Source: Nipponacmea schrenckii (lineage: Eukaryota > Mollusca > Gastropoda > Lottiidae). From it: DNA of 64,000 bases. The notes under the pieces are model-generated. The model ran no database searches. It was not told the origin of the DNA and saw only the letters and a program-made list of their open reading frames with translations. How positions within the stretch are numbered: the stretch's first letter is position 1; each line of letters opens with the position of its first letter. The position numbers and the translations under genes were made by a program. Below are positions 48,441 through 61,735 of the stretch, in pieces. Location: contig CM060203.1 in the NCBI GenBank assembly GCA_030562195.1, forward strand, positions 12,290,208 to 12,354,207, read 5' to 3'.

Positions 48441-50240
48441 AGTTCTAACTGACGGCTGGTAGATGACAACTGTTTGGATTGTCAGAATCTCTCCCGTGAT
48501 AAAAGAAAATACAAATTGAAATCTTTAAGATATTATTGGTGAATTATTACTCAACAAATTACAGCAAATATAATTATTAGAAATAATGGTTGCCAATAGC
48601 AATAGCCTTCATCAATCAACAAAAAGACCATAAAAATTCTTCTGCAGACAATCCAATTATTTTATCTGCGCTAGGCAACAAGAATCTAAGACGTAAAAAT
48701 TGCAGCATGTCTGTGTGTCGTCTGCAAGTGATAACCATTATATTCACAGCGTGCAATAATTGATTTTGTCAACCCTTTCAATGCAAACTGAGTGTTATAA
48801 AGATAAAATGGTGTATAAATTCCATTAAATTTCAAGGTACCTGGTAGCTTAATAACATGTTAGGTATTTCATCACTTCTGCTTGAATAAAGATTTTGGAT
48901 TAAAAGCAGAAGAGAGTCTCGGTGCCATTTTCATACCAATGTGTAGCATTCTGCGATTTGGCAATCATTAAGATAATATGGTCAATGCTTTCATAAAATT
49001 GCCAATACCCTTTAACTAGCTCAATATTAAAAGGGCAGTTTGTTTCATTTTGGATGCAGTCCTGAACTCAAGTTCTTCAACGAAAAGCATAACTGTTTAT
49101 TAAAAGGAAATGGTGTCCAAGCCAACTGAACATTAGAGTGAGAAATGTGTTAGAAACATCCATTGATTTATATTTGTCACGATGGAATTCATTTTATGGC
49201 ATTTGTCTTCATCTTTTTCACGGAAAATTGAACATGAAGTTGCAAAAACACAGACACCATCTGATTGGTTTGTCATCCATTATTGACCGTTTTGTTTGGT
49301 GTTTCCATTCATTCGGATCTGATATCTTGTCTACTTAGAGATTTGGATCTGTCTTGATAAGCTCAATGGTGAGCTTTCAGGGAAAGAAATGTTAAGGTGT
49401 TACACTTGTACATCTGGACTAGTGAAGGGTATAATAATAATCTGTATAAGTAAGACAAGTCTGAATAAAAAATCAGGTGAGCTACTGGTGAAATGCTCAA
49501 CTCATCACTCAAAGTAACATTATTTGAAAATTTATTAATATTTTGTTTAATTTTGATAAATGTTTGAATACAACTTACAAATAATTATTAATTGATATAC
49601 TTCCTCATTTAAATAGTTCATTAGCTGCTTATATTGTTGCAAATTGTAGTTTGGGTTTCGTTTTGCAGTTTGGATTGTTATTAATTGGTTTATTAATTAT
49701 TTAGAGCTAATATTAGGTGATTAATGAAGTATAAATTCTTGTCTTGCTTGGCCCAGTTATTATGTTATTATAATATATTATGTAATTATTAAGAGATAAT
49801 ATATGAGTTATTGTTTTATGCCAAATGATTATATTGACATTGTTTCATAGAGTCACATGATAATAAAACAGGTATAACTACGCCTAGATCACTACCCAGA
49901 AGCTTCTAACTAACTTCATCTACCTCTTTTATTTCTAAAATTGTCAGACAGTCTTGTAGGTACTGGTACAAATATTAACAGACCGGAACTCTTGGTCAGA
50001 CACGACTGGTAAAAAGAGGCAAATCAATATCCCTGTCTCCAACCTATATTTAGCATTCTGCAGAAACTAAATAAATATCAATTTTATCTCAGACAAATAA
50101 TCATTATGACATAACAAAACAAAATCAATAAAAATTTGTAATTTTCCAGTTTTTCTCAGCTTTTACAACTTTCAGTTTTTCCATTATCAAAAAGTAACGT
50201 TCTTGAATTTACTCTCAGGAATTTTCTAGGTCAGTTTTTC
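48441..50240. other. AT-rich sequence, no gene recognised
   Basis: No exon with splice sites and no terminal inverted repeats that I could support. Confidence 0.5.
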
Positions 50241-50259
50241 CTCAGTTTTTCTCAATAAA

Positions 50260-50716
50260 TTCCACAATCAAATTTATTAACGGACACAGAGAGTAACATG
50301 TGTTTCCATGACAACTCAGTGTATGAGAATCTTTTGTGTGTGCGTGTCGACTGTAAAAAAACGTTAATGATGTCATCGGAGAATTTCACGTGCGTGCTTT
50401 TGTCTTTACAGTGGTGTATTGAATGATACTTTGAGCTAGTTAGTGTCAGTGTTAGATTGACTGACTGACTGACTTCACGGTCCACCGAGTGATGATTTAG
50501 TTATATCCTTACTACATGTTGTCAGGAGGTATTGAGATGTATGGTCTAATCAGGTCGGACCAGTTCTAATATTAGATATAAAATAACAGTGTGTTGTTAT
50601 TCTATCATGGATATGACAAGACAATATTCTAGTGTTGAGACTGGGAAGGAGTAAAACATCATTTCAACAAGTGTGTATTGAGACAGACCCAGCTCTCAAA
50701 CTCTACGTTCTTTAAG
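50260..50716 (+). promoter_or_regulatory. Possible alternative promoter and non-coding first exon
   Basis: CpG-containing words cluster here (GTGCGTGTCGAC, TTCACGTGCGTG with an E-box CACGTG at about 50388) above the AT-rich background, followed by a donor TTTAAG|GTAGGT with the exon edge at 50716. This is what an alternative first exon of a downstream plus-strand transcript would look like. No start site or acceptor partner is visible. Confidence 0.2.
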
Positions 50717-53700
50717 GTAGGTTTCTTTCTTGTTAGTTTTCATTACACAACTTGTCAAAAGTATCTAGATATTATAAGCTTATGCTAAGGAATGAAACAA
50801 GAGTGCATCTTTTGATAAATTTTTTTCCCTGAGTACAAACCAGGTCTTGGAGAAAAATTTGTCATATTAACTTACACCAGAAATTTATCGTGTCTTATGC
50901 TTGTTTGAAACCAGGAAACCCAATCACCTATCCATGTGGCTTCAATCTGAGCTATCTCAGTAATTCAGGGGTTATGTTGTGCAAAATATTGAGTGAAATA
51001 AAATACAGATCTACATATTTTCTATGATTGTTACCGCTCTGTTACCTAGGCCAGTGCTTTCATTGAGATACTCTAATACTGTTCTCATGAGATGAGAGAG
51101 TTGAATCCACACCTGAGTGATTGTTAAAAACTATATTTGCTTCTTGTGTAGAAGTAGAATATACCTAATGAATAACAGACGACAGTTCAGTTCAGTTCAA
51201 TAATTGATTGTGCCTGGCATAAACTATAGATCTAAGCAATTTCATAATAAGTTTGCATATGAGCAAATGAAATACTCTCACTATTTTTCCCACTCCTCTG
51301 CAGAGATTTGGTTCTAAGATCAAGTGAATGTGTGGTATTTGTATCCTGTATTTAACGGAGACATGTATTGACAGAGTCAAGGTAGTGTACCAGTAATGGA
51401 AGACAAAGAATCTATTTATAGTAACATGTTACCTGTATAAACAATGACTGAACTAAGCGATGGCCTTGTAACCATTCATACCTTGGTTTGTCATTCACTT
51501 TAATGTAAATTGTAATGTGACAACCCCTCTAAATTTGTCGACTCCCTTTTATACATGTTAAACCCTTCGTTCTATATTTTTACAGTTATGTATAGGGTAT
51601 GTATACAAATAATAAAACAGAACCTGAAACATCATGTTACGTGAGTTCAAACTGTGCGATCTTCAGACAACTTATTTATTCCTGTAATTGATGTTTAGAG
51701 CATTATTTTAACAGTGCCTCACCTTCAGCTCTCCCACTGCCTTGCCCTCACAATTTTGTTAATTTCACATTCAATGGATACTGAGCATTCATTTAGAAAT
51801 ATTTTAACGATCTGTAAAATACTACTCTCATCATTTGATGATTTTTCAGAAGTGTTTTAATGGTTTTTGAGATTCAATTAACAGAAATTTGGACAGAAAT
51901 ATACCAATAAGTCTTATATTACAGGGAAAGAGGTAAAGAGTAGATTCCCGGTTTCTGCCCTCAGTTTAACATCAACAATCTAATATTGCGCTAATGGGAA
52001 ACTATTTTAGGTTCAAAATTAAAGGTTTTAGGCCCTATCACATGTATATCCCTGTTGTTGATATATCTCAAAACTATAAGACGATATTATACACATCTCT
52101 AGGCCATCTTGATTCTAGTGTGAAGTATCAGTTAGGGTCAATTACCCCTCATTTCCCCCAAATCTTTTTATTTTTAGGGTCAGTCTGTCTGGGGACAAAC
52201 TACTTGTCATTTGGATTGAACAGTTCTATTGTATCACCAACAATTAAAGGTTGTAGAAATAGTAGGGGGTCAGCTAGGTGGTCAGCCTCCTTTACCCAAA
52301 TTATGTTTATAAAGAGTTTTTAAGCTGTTAATTTGTTGTTACAGCCAACAATTTTGTACCCAAATTTGTTAATTAAAGGGGTGTTAGAAAAGGGGTGTAA
52401 TTTGACCCCAGATGACTTTGTTTGTGGTTTTTGTAGTGTACATCCTTTGCTTTTGATAATTTCATCTCTGTCTTGGTTCTAGGAAGGCAATGTATGAATA
52501 AAGGATAACATAATCGCACATAACATTATTTTATTCTCTATTCTCATCTATTCACATGATTAAGGATTGTTTTGTAACGGGTATAACTTCACTAAATAGT
52601 CTAAAATTGCACTTGTTTCTTATGATTGATTGACTGTTCTAACTTGTCAATTGAGCACAAATTCAAATATTCAGTTTAAATTTAAATGAATATATGTTAT
52701 ATGGACTGTGATGAAATGGTATGTCAGATCGGTCCATACCAAGGTTCAACATTGGTGGATAGTTCTTTTTGTTAATCAGACCAAGTCAAGTCAATATGTT
52801 GAGGATGCAGTGAGATCTTAGAACAAATAGACCAGTCTGGAAAATTAACATGGGTAGCTATAATGAATCACTTGACATTCTTTAACGAGAGACAGTCGCC
52901 AAAAGTAAGCTATTGAAATTGATTTTGGTTTGAGTGTCGATACTGGCCATGATGATAATGATAATAAAAGCGTTAAGAAATGATGATAATGAGGCTAAGA
53001 GGGAGCAAAGATCGTTAAAATAGTCTGCTGTTCTATAATCAAATTGATTTCTCAAGATATTAAAAAATCTTTCATATAAAGTAGTCCTGAAAGTTTAACG
53101 AACTGATACTTTCCTTTCTTCTGGTCTAAAAAACAACTAATTTGATTATCTATAATCTTTATGATATGAAATTTCGTACATAATGCTAGACCGAAGCTGG
53201 TCATCTGATGAAATGAAACTACAACAAATATTAAGACTTGATATTCTGCAGCTGAAAGTCAATTTGACTACAATACAAGCACATCAGAGCATTTAGAAAC
53301 TGGTTTCCAGAAAGAAACATACAGAAAACTGTCAGTATTGTGTGAAATGTGAATATATTTTCTTAAACTTGTCACTTTTCACTTCTCGGAATATTGTCAT
53401 GAAGTTTTTTAAAAGCAATTCCATACTTCAAATGAACATTAAAAAAGCCATTATAAGTAGAAAAAATCGAAATGTACATTAAGACAAGTCTAGCTGGCTT
53501 TCAAATCATATATTTTGATAAAAACTACCATTATTTGAATATGGTATTTAAGAGCTTTTATCTATTTTATAAAGAGTTTTTTCTTGTGAACCGAGTTGTT
53601 AAAATCCCGTGATTATGAGTTGAAAGTCAAATTATATAAATAGAAGGATGAAAAATAAGTCGTTAAAACATGGCTTAAACAAAAAAAAATATAGGCCTAC

Positions 53701-53770
53701 CAGATACAACAATTAACCAAAAGGAATTAAATAAGGGAAATTCACTTCATGCAGATGCAGAAATATGCCT
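50717..53770. other. AT-rich sequence, no supported gene
   Basis: An open frame at 51994-52323 has no recognised motif and no convincing splice context. Nothing else found. Confidence 0.5.
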
Positions 53771-54242
53771 AAAGGGATAATAGGCGTTAGAAAACACTCA
53801 TCCTACGGCTTATATTTGTGTTTAATATTGACTATTAGTTAAATAAGTATGCATCCCACACTTTACCAAATTTTAAAAAGCCACAATAAAAATATATTCG
53901 GAATTTAAAAAAAAAATTGAGCCAGCTACGATGCCATTCAGTTTGAGAATAAAAGCGTCAGGTAAATCAACGCTAAAACATCATTGTGCAATTCAACAGT
54001 AGGGGTCAAGGACGCGTGAAAACCCACATGTTAGAGTTACTTCCCTTTATATTTTACAATTTGAAAATCGCTTGATGGATGGCTCAAGCGTTTTATGATT
54101 AACTAATTTATTTTGGGGATTTATGGGATTTTAGAGGGATTTTGATGTATAGGTATGACACCAGGTAAGTGCACTGATGGATATATACTGTTATTGTCCA
54201 AATTTGAGTGAACTTAAATTTTTAACGCCTATTATCCCTTTA
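53771..54242. mobile_element. MITE family A related element with AAAGGGATAATAGG ends
   Basis: Left AAAGGGATAATAGGCGTTAG and right AACGCCTATTATCCCTTTAA are inverted for about 20 bp. The inside contains the hairpin ATCGCTTGATGGATGGCTCA/AGCG and TATGACACCAGGTAAGTGCA, both shared with the copies at 27189 and 57116. It begins at CTAA and ends at TTAA. Non-coding. Confidence 0.85.
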
Positions 54243-54324
54243 ATTCAAAATTGGAGTTAGGACGAGTTTTTATTTCACCCCTATGCACTTAAAAATTATA
54301 TTATATTTTGTCATATATCATTAT

Positions 54325-54430
54325 GGTCACTGATGAAGAACACCTTGATGTTGGAAACATTTGACCAATAAAACATCTTTATGTTTTAAAAGAAGTCTTT
54401 TCTCTGGTTAGAGGGATATTAACTCTTCAG
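54325..54430 (+). mobile_element. Dispersed repeat fragment related to the 11683 foldback, with a hammerhead-like core
   Basis: Shares TTTTCTCTGGTTAGAGGGAT with the foldback element at 11683-11825. It contains GGTCA-CTGATGA, a hairpin-capable spacer, GGAAAC and then TGACC, which pairs with GGTCA. CUGAUGA and GAAA are the invariant boxes of hammerhead ribozymes. A separate hairpin AAAACAT-CTTT-ATGTTTT follows. Confidence 0.45.
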
Positions 54431-56560
54431 TTGATCATTATTATTAAAAGTAACAGAGTTTTTACAACTTACTAACATTGTAATAGTCTATTACAAGAAG
54501 TTGTTTTATGTTAATCTCCATTCATTAATCAATACCAATTATAGCTGGTTATTTAGACAAAGATCGTATTTCTGAATATTGAGTTGTACATGGACAATTT
54601 TATGTAGTTAGTTAGATACTATTGATAAAGTTGATCATATACCATCTGAACTGTTTCCATTCCCAATTATATGACAGAGGCACAATTATAATTCATGTAG
54701 CAGTCAGTAGTCAACATTGCAATGGTAAGAACACTCTGGTGTACAATGCTTGTAACTTAAAATGAAAAAATGGCAGATGTTTTCCATGTAAATTAGCTAT
54801 AAGATACACAATTTAGGAATAAGATTGTATGTTATTTAGATTTCAAGTTTTATGAATAATGAATATTAAAATGTACATACTTTGTAAAATTTTGTGTCAA
54901 CATACACAGATGCCTTTTTTCCTTTATGTTCATGTGTTATACGTAACATGGATATTGACTGTGATACTTGTACTTCACCAAATCATTCTGATATCAGAAA
55001 CAAGAAAGTTGTTGGTAGATGACAAGTTAACATTCGCTCTTGCTGATATCACAAAATTGGTAGTTGTTGGTAGATAACAAGTTAACGTTCATTTGCGCAG
55101 GGTGCTGATATCACAAACTTGGTAGTTATTGATAGCTGTTGTAGATGGTGAATTAGATCAAAGACCAGAATTTATACAGGTATTCAGTCTGTTGTCTGTT
55201 TGACACTTGACTTCATCTATCGACCATTTTGGCATAATTTTAAAGGGGCAGTGTATTTTATTTGTAGGTTGAAAAAAAATTCATAAGCTCAATTTTATGA
55301 AAACTTTATGAAATGTGTCTCTGAACGTATCTGAAAGGTACATACATGTATTAGGTAAATAATCCAAGCGGTCATTTTTAGATGCCAAAACTTGTTTAAA
55401 AGATGACGTTAAAATGATAGATTGCATAAGCAGTAGCACATTTTCTGTCTACCTTATGATTCTATTAACTTCTGATCTGTGACTTGATCTGCCAGAATTA
55501 GAGAATGTGTTGTTTGTTGTTTCACTAATAAAGGGCAAGCATGTTGTAAAACATAAAAGCATTTGGCCTGGTTGCAACACAGGATAAAAATATCACTTTA
55601 ACTTTGATCATTATGTGAAAAAATTAACAGATGTGAATAAACACTGTTCCCCACGTATTAATGATGTAATTATGTTGAAATAATGTCTTTACTCTCGTAA
55701 AATAAACATTACCTACTGCATCTATGTAAGTTTTTATCAGTGATCGAACTTAAATATAGTTTTTTTCAACAGGCACAAACAACTGCTGGCATCAGAATCC
55801 AATGGTGTAACTTCATTTTCAGTCAATCTATTAGAGTTTTAATGATTCAATTGACTTTCACAATCAATTACAAAATATTTTCACAGCCAATAAAATACTC
55901 TTGAATACATCAGTAGAAGAGCAATATTAAAATATTAAAAAAGAAGAGAATGAAAGAAAGAAACAACTATATAAGGATAACAACTTAGGTTCAAACGTCT
56001 GCCTTGACAGGGATCCTTTCTACCAGCTGGCCAGACCTCTTGGTATTGATCTTCCTGGATTATCTTTACCCAATTTACTGCTGGGTGGACTGGAATTATG
56101 AGTGAAGATAACTTATTCAAGGTCATCGGACACGTGGATCAAGATTAGAACTCCAACATTTTCATGGTAACCAAGCAAATGACGTAAAGAACCAATGCTC
56201 TAAACACAGAATCTGAAACATGTGTTAAAAACGGTATAAATTAGCCCAGAGTCATATAAGACAAATAGTAGATTCAAAGGTCTTTTCAACAACAGGTTTT
56301 ATCAGAAAATTATCTTCATGCTTATCCCAGACGCATTAAAGTTTAAATCAATTTAAGATAAAACACATGAATTTAAATGAACAAAGGGGTGGTAGAGTCA
56401 ATACATGTTTAAAAGAATTATGTAAATTATTCAGCATTTTGGCCTTAACTTCTGTCTGGTTCTTTAATTGGAATTAAAAGCTCATTAATTAATCATCACA
56501 GTATATTTGTTATTCCACCTTGGTTATAGGTTCATTGATATAGGGCAGTACTGCATTTAA
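54431..56560. other. AT-rich sequence with one small direct duplication
   Basis: A pair of about 60-bp direct repeats at about 55010-55130 (GGTAGATGACAAGTTAACAT and GGTAGATAACAAGTTAACGT versions, each followed by GCTGATATCACAAA). No gene recognised. Confidence 0.5.
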
Positions 56561-56564
56561 AGTC

Positions 56565-57075
56565 CTCAATTGTTCTACAAAATTTGAGCTCTGTTTAAAT
56601 TGCAGCACTGCTGTACAATATTTATGCTCTGCTTAAATTGCAGCACTGCTGTACAATATTTATGCTCTGCTTAAATTGCAGCACTGTTGTACAATATTTG
56701 AGCTCTATTTAAATTGCAGCACTCTTGTACAATATTTGAGCTCTGTTTAAATTGCAGCACTGCTGTACAATATTTATGCTCTGCTTAAATTGCAGCACTG
56801 TTGTACAATATTTGAGCACAGTTTAAAGCTGTATGACTGTTGAATAGTATTTGCTAACTGTTGTACCGTATAATATTTGAGTTCTGTTTAAATTGCAGCA
56901 CTGTTGTACAGTATTTGAGCTCTGTTTAAATTGCAGCAATGTTGTACAATAAGTTTGAGCTCTGCTTAAAGCTGTGTCACTATTGTACAATATTTGCTAA
57001 CTGTTAATGCTACAGCACTGTAGTACAATATTTGTTAACTGTTTACCCTACTGCATTGTTGTACAATATTTGAGC
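56565..57075. repeat. Minisatellite, about 55- and 38-bp units
   Basis: Copies of GCAGCACTGTTGTACAATAT plus TTGAGCTCTGTTTAAATT. Variants TTATGCTCTGCTTAAA and GCTAACTGTT are interspersed. About 12 copies, degenerate at the right end. Confidence 0.9.
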
Positions 57076-57115
57076 CTTATTTTTTAACTCCCTGTCTTTT
57101 ATTTTTCTTTTTTTG

Positions 57116-57478
57116 TTAAAGGGATAATAGGTCTTGGCATGAAAATGAAATTTTAGTTCTCAAGAAAGGTCAGTATCAGTGTATATTCATCGGGGAACTA
57201 ACCTGGTGTCATAAAAGTAACAGAATCTCTTAAAATCTTGAAAACTTGCAAAACTAAGTCATTTTTGAAAAAATGCTTAATCAATTTATTAACCGTTTTT
57301 CAATAATCAAATGCATCTTTATGGATGATTACTAAGTTTTTTGGATATTTATTTATTTTATTATGTTATTGATAGAAGCAGGTATATTTACTGATAAATA
57401 GAGCTCTTACTGACCAAATTAAAAAATTTCAAATTGTATGTTCATTCTAAGACCTATTATCCCTTTAATATGATAATT
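57116..57478. mobile_element. MITE family A, uninterrupted TTAA-flanked copy
   Basis: 363 bp from TTAA (57116-57119) to TTAA (57475-57478), ends TTAAAGGGATAATAGG and CCTATTATCCCTTTAA inverted and identical. It has the TTAA at about 57230 that is occupied by element B in the 27189 copy, so it serves as the empty-site reference. Confidence 0.88.
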
Positions 57479-60470
57479 GAATACAATAGTTGAGCTTTGT
57501 TTATTGTTTATAGATTTAAAGGTGATGTTTATTGTTTATAGATTTAAAGGTGATAAGACTATGTACTCTTAATTAATTAAATATATATCAGTCTAGGATT
57601 AACCACATTTTTATTAACAGACTCGCGCTTTTTATTTCTTCTCTGCTAGTCGTTAGACAGTTCATTAAGTAGCTCTTTAAGATACTCATTAAATATAGAT
57701 GATACAATTAGATTCTCAACTTACTAGAGCAGGTTATAGCAGGTTGTTAGAGGTTTCAACACTTCTTATTCCTACCAAATGAAACTCGTTATGTTTCTTC
57801 AAGCAGTTTATTATTGATATATTGTATGGAGAGGTTAAACTAATTGGTGCCAGTAAATATAGATATTGAATATCAGAATCTGATTTGATGGCTAAATTTG
57901 ATGGTAAAATTGATAAGTTGGTAGATTAGGCAGTGGTGACTCTATTCAATTTTAGAAAATATAAATATTAGTTATAAGTCATCAACTGTAACATTCTCTC
58001 ACTGATAGTCTAATTCAGGTTTAGTTACTATAATTTCACTCAGTGATTACTGCTCAATAATTTCTTCTGTATTGTATTTTGTTATAAGTCAAGTAACATT
58101 TGTACAGTCAAGTCCACTTTTGGTGATACTGCTCAAATTTAGCATGGCTGATTCTATACAAGCCAGAAAAATGAATAAAGGGAATTACAAGGAATTAATG
58201 AAAATGAAGTTATTCTAAAGAATTTACTGAACAGAGATGTTGACTGTTTATTTGTTGAGACTGTTTATCTGTAGATTGAAACCAAAGAGAACTCTGGCAA
58301 CCTCGAAGAACAGAAGGAAACAGACAAAAAATTGCTTTGAAAGTAGACCCTTTTTCATTAAAGATGCTTTTAGCAATTATTATCATGTGCATATTGGGTT
58401 CACCACATTTTGATACACCATCCTTTAAGTGAATAAAATCTGTACTGAAGACTTGAATGTAGGTTTCATTATATCATTATGAATAGAGGTATAGAAATAA
58501 CTAAATATCTGTCCCATCTGATGTTATGCTACATTGATCATCAATATCATTCTCTCTCTATCCTATAATTTAAGCAATCTGAAACTCTCTTTAAATTGTC
58601 AGTTTTTATTCATGTCAATTTGTTACTTTACATACAGTTATTTTACTCAATGTTTTAGCCGTCTTTTAGGAACTTTTTTTTTTAAACAATTTAATAATGA
58701 CTTTGAGGTTAATCAGAAACCAATTTAGTTGAATCTATGGGGTTGCTGTGGGGGTGAGGATATAGTTAGCCAGTGTAGAGAATGTAATGTTTATCAAAAT
58801 TTGTAGAATTACTGGTTTGTATTGAAGGTTTTAATGTATATGGATATATATAAATTTTAAACAATTATTTTGGTCATATATTTATATTTATAAAATATAA
58901 CATTATTTTATATGAGCAAAATTAAAATATATATTTTTAGCTCAAAATTTGTTGTCTTAAAAGGTTTTATTTATTAATTTGTTCTTTCATTCATTCATCA
59001 TGTATTTCTATACTCTTCCCATCTAGTCATTAATTCATTTCCTACCCTACCCATTTATTCATCCATAACAGCTAAAAAGAATGGAGAAATGAAGTGGTGT
59101 AGAGAAATCAATAATAAAACCTGATTTTATCTCAGTAATGGCCAATAATTATAAAAATATTTTTATTTCATTAAGATAAAGTCCTGATAAGATAGAACCA
59201 ATTATTATAACTCTTTTATTTTTTTATCTTGTACAATACAAATGTGATCACTGTCAATATTGTGAAGTGACACAAAAAAGGAAAAGAAAAGAAAAATATT
59301 CAAAAAAAATATCAATTTTCATTCTTGAATATTCTTCATTCTACACTGGATATACTTCCATTTTTTGGTTAGAACAGAATTTTAGAACAGCTCAATATTA
59401 AACTCCATTTTCTTTCAATGAATTACATAATAGTAACATTGGATGTAAAACTCTCAATTTTACAATCTTTTCAGCCAATTATTTCTTATTTGGCCCTAAT
59501 TCACTCTTTCCTATCTACAATCTGTCCAATTCATAAAAACCCAGGATTTGAAATTGTGCTTAGATAAAATAGAGAGAATAAAGGCAATAAAATACAGAGT
59601 TGTGATGGAACTTGAAAACATTGCTTTGAACTTTCCCCATTAAAAATCTTCAACACCATAAAACTTTCTAACATCACTGATCTAACTCCACAAAAACTGG
59701 GGAAAACTTAAAATGTCGGAATCTTCTTTGTTGGATAAATAGGTTGTAAGAAAATTCCTGCTGAGAAACTATAAGAAACTTTCAGGATATTTCACTATAA
59801 AGATTGTCAGGTTTTTAATTTTGTTTTTGTGTAGGATTACTGACATGATCTAAGGATTAGCCAAGTTGAAACATTCAGTTGTTTAAGGATTGAGAAGTTG
59901 TAAAGGAAATAGAAAATTGAAATAAAGTTAAGTATCTTATACTACAAGACCATACATTGGTCTTTTTTTTTAAGTGATCTGCCAGCTTTGAAAATTTCTA
60001 CTCATTGCGACCTGCATGGCTGTCTTCAGTTGAGTAAGGTACAGAACAGTAAGATTTCAATTACATTTCATGACAATTTTATTAGTTCTTCATGTTTCAG
60101 AAATATAGGCATAACTTAATCTCCTTCCATTAGTTTAATAAGGTCCAGTACAATAGGATTTTGAACTTCTATTACATTTGATGAATTAAATTTGTTTGAC
60201 TTTCAAAAAGTAACGATATTTGTCTGAGGGGAGTTTTCTTTGTTAATTTTCAAGGTGTGAAGGTCAGAATGGTGTGTGAGGTTTGACACTTTTGTTTAAT
60301 GCAGTTAAACACTGAAACATATTTAGTCGTCTGCATCTCAAAGCAGGTCATGTGATGTCAAACTTAGTTGACAATGTTTCAACCTAATTTTTTGTACAGG
60401 TGACATTTAAGTTTTGTTTTAAAACATTGCTAGTGTCAATCGAAGTAATATTGACGAGTAAAGCGTCGTG
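57479..60470. other. AT-rich sequence, no gene recognised
   Basis: Homopolymer-rich, no splice-bounded ORF and no defined repeats. Confidence 0.55.
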
Positions 60471-60711
60471 GACAGCTGTAAAATATGTCGTCTGCTCAGA
60501 TTCGACTTCTGTTGTGATCTATCGATTAACAGTGATTGAAGTTTGAATAGCTCTAGCGAGGTTGTATGGGTCGTGTGATCTGTGAAGCGTAGCAGAAAAA
60601 CTTGACAGTAGGATTTGAAAATGTGGTAAAGGTTAATAACAACTGTCTGAAGATCTATCCTGTGTGACAGCCATGATTTGTTTTAGCTGAATACACTGGC
60701 ATATATTTTAA
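60471..60711 (+). promoter_or_regulatory. Possible second alternative first exon
   Basis: A local cluster of CpG words (GACGAGTAAAGCGTCGTGG, ATGTCGTCTG, ATTCGACTTC) followed by a donor TTTTAA|GTAAGT, exon edge at 60711. Same logic as the 50260-50716 region; no direct evidence. Confidence 0.2.
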
Positions 60712-61194
60712 GTAAGTGTCTGTTTTTTTTACTTTTCATGTCTTGTTGATTTTATAAGTGAGTGAGCTACTGTACCTAATACACAGTTTGTTCCACTGAA
60801 ATTCTATTATTTGTAGAAGGGGTTAGGGTCTGGACAGTGATTTCTGTATACTTTATATATTGAAATTTTCAAGTTAAAACCAAGGTTATTGCTTAGCAAA
60901 AGTGAGAGAATTTGATCATTAATTCTGTGACAGCTCTAGTGCCAAAATCCGAATATTTGTTTAGAACTAACTTACCAATTGCTCAGTTTACTGAAGTGAT
61001 AATGAACATTTATAACTTTCAAGACTATGTATATCTTATTTATCTAATAATTATGTTGGTTATCAGAAGCTTCCATAACATATAAATGGAAGATTACATC
61101 CTGTGATCTCAAACCTGGTTGATAAAACACATATCAAACCATTACCAAAAATACATGTACCGGTATACAAGATTAATATTCCTTTGAAGTTCTG

Positions 61195-61735
61195 AAATGG
61201 TTGTAAACTGGAAGGGTGAACAATTTTAACTGAAAGGATGAACTGGCTATACTGGAAGGGTGAACAGGTTGTGTATGGAAGGGTAAAATGCTATACTGAA
61301 AGGGTAAACAGGTTGTACTGGAAGGGTAAAAAGAATATTCTGGGAGGGTAATCAGGATGAACTGTGAACATAATGTACTGGAAAGGTAACCAGGTTTTAC
61401 TGGAAGGGTATACAGGCTTTACTGGAAGGGTAAACAGGCTTTACTGGAAAGGTAACCAGGTAATACTGGAAGGGTAAACAGGCTTTACTGGAAGGGTAAA
61501 CAGGCTTTACTGGAAGGGTTAACAGGCTTTACTAGAATGGTGAACAAGCTGAAGGGTAAACAGGCTTTACTGGAAGGGTGAACTGGATATTCTGGAAGGG
61601 TAAACAGGTTGAAGATTGTTCAAGTTGTGTAGGAAAGGGTAAAAGGCTGTAGTTGAAGGGCTAACAACTGTACTAGAAGGGTGAACAAGCTTTACTGGAA
61701 GGGTGAACAGGCTTTACTGGAAGGATGAACAATCT
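61195..61735. repeat. Minisatellite, about 22-bp unit, about 24 copies
   Basis: Unit TTTACTGGAAGGGTAAACAG plus GC, with variants GTGAACAGG, GGTTGTACTGG and AGTTGAAGGG. Most regular between 61380 and 61560. Confidence 0.93.

Noticed and set aside
51994..52323. 109-aa plus-strand ORF beginning MGNYFRFKI
   Set aside because: No recognised motif, no splice sites in frame, no second exon to join.
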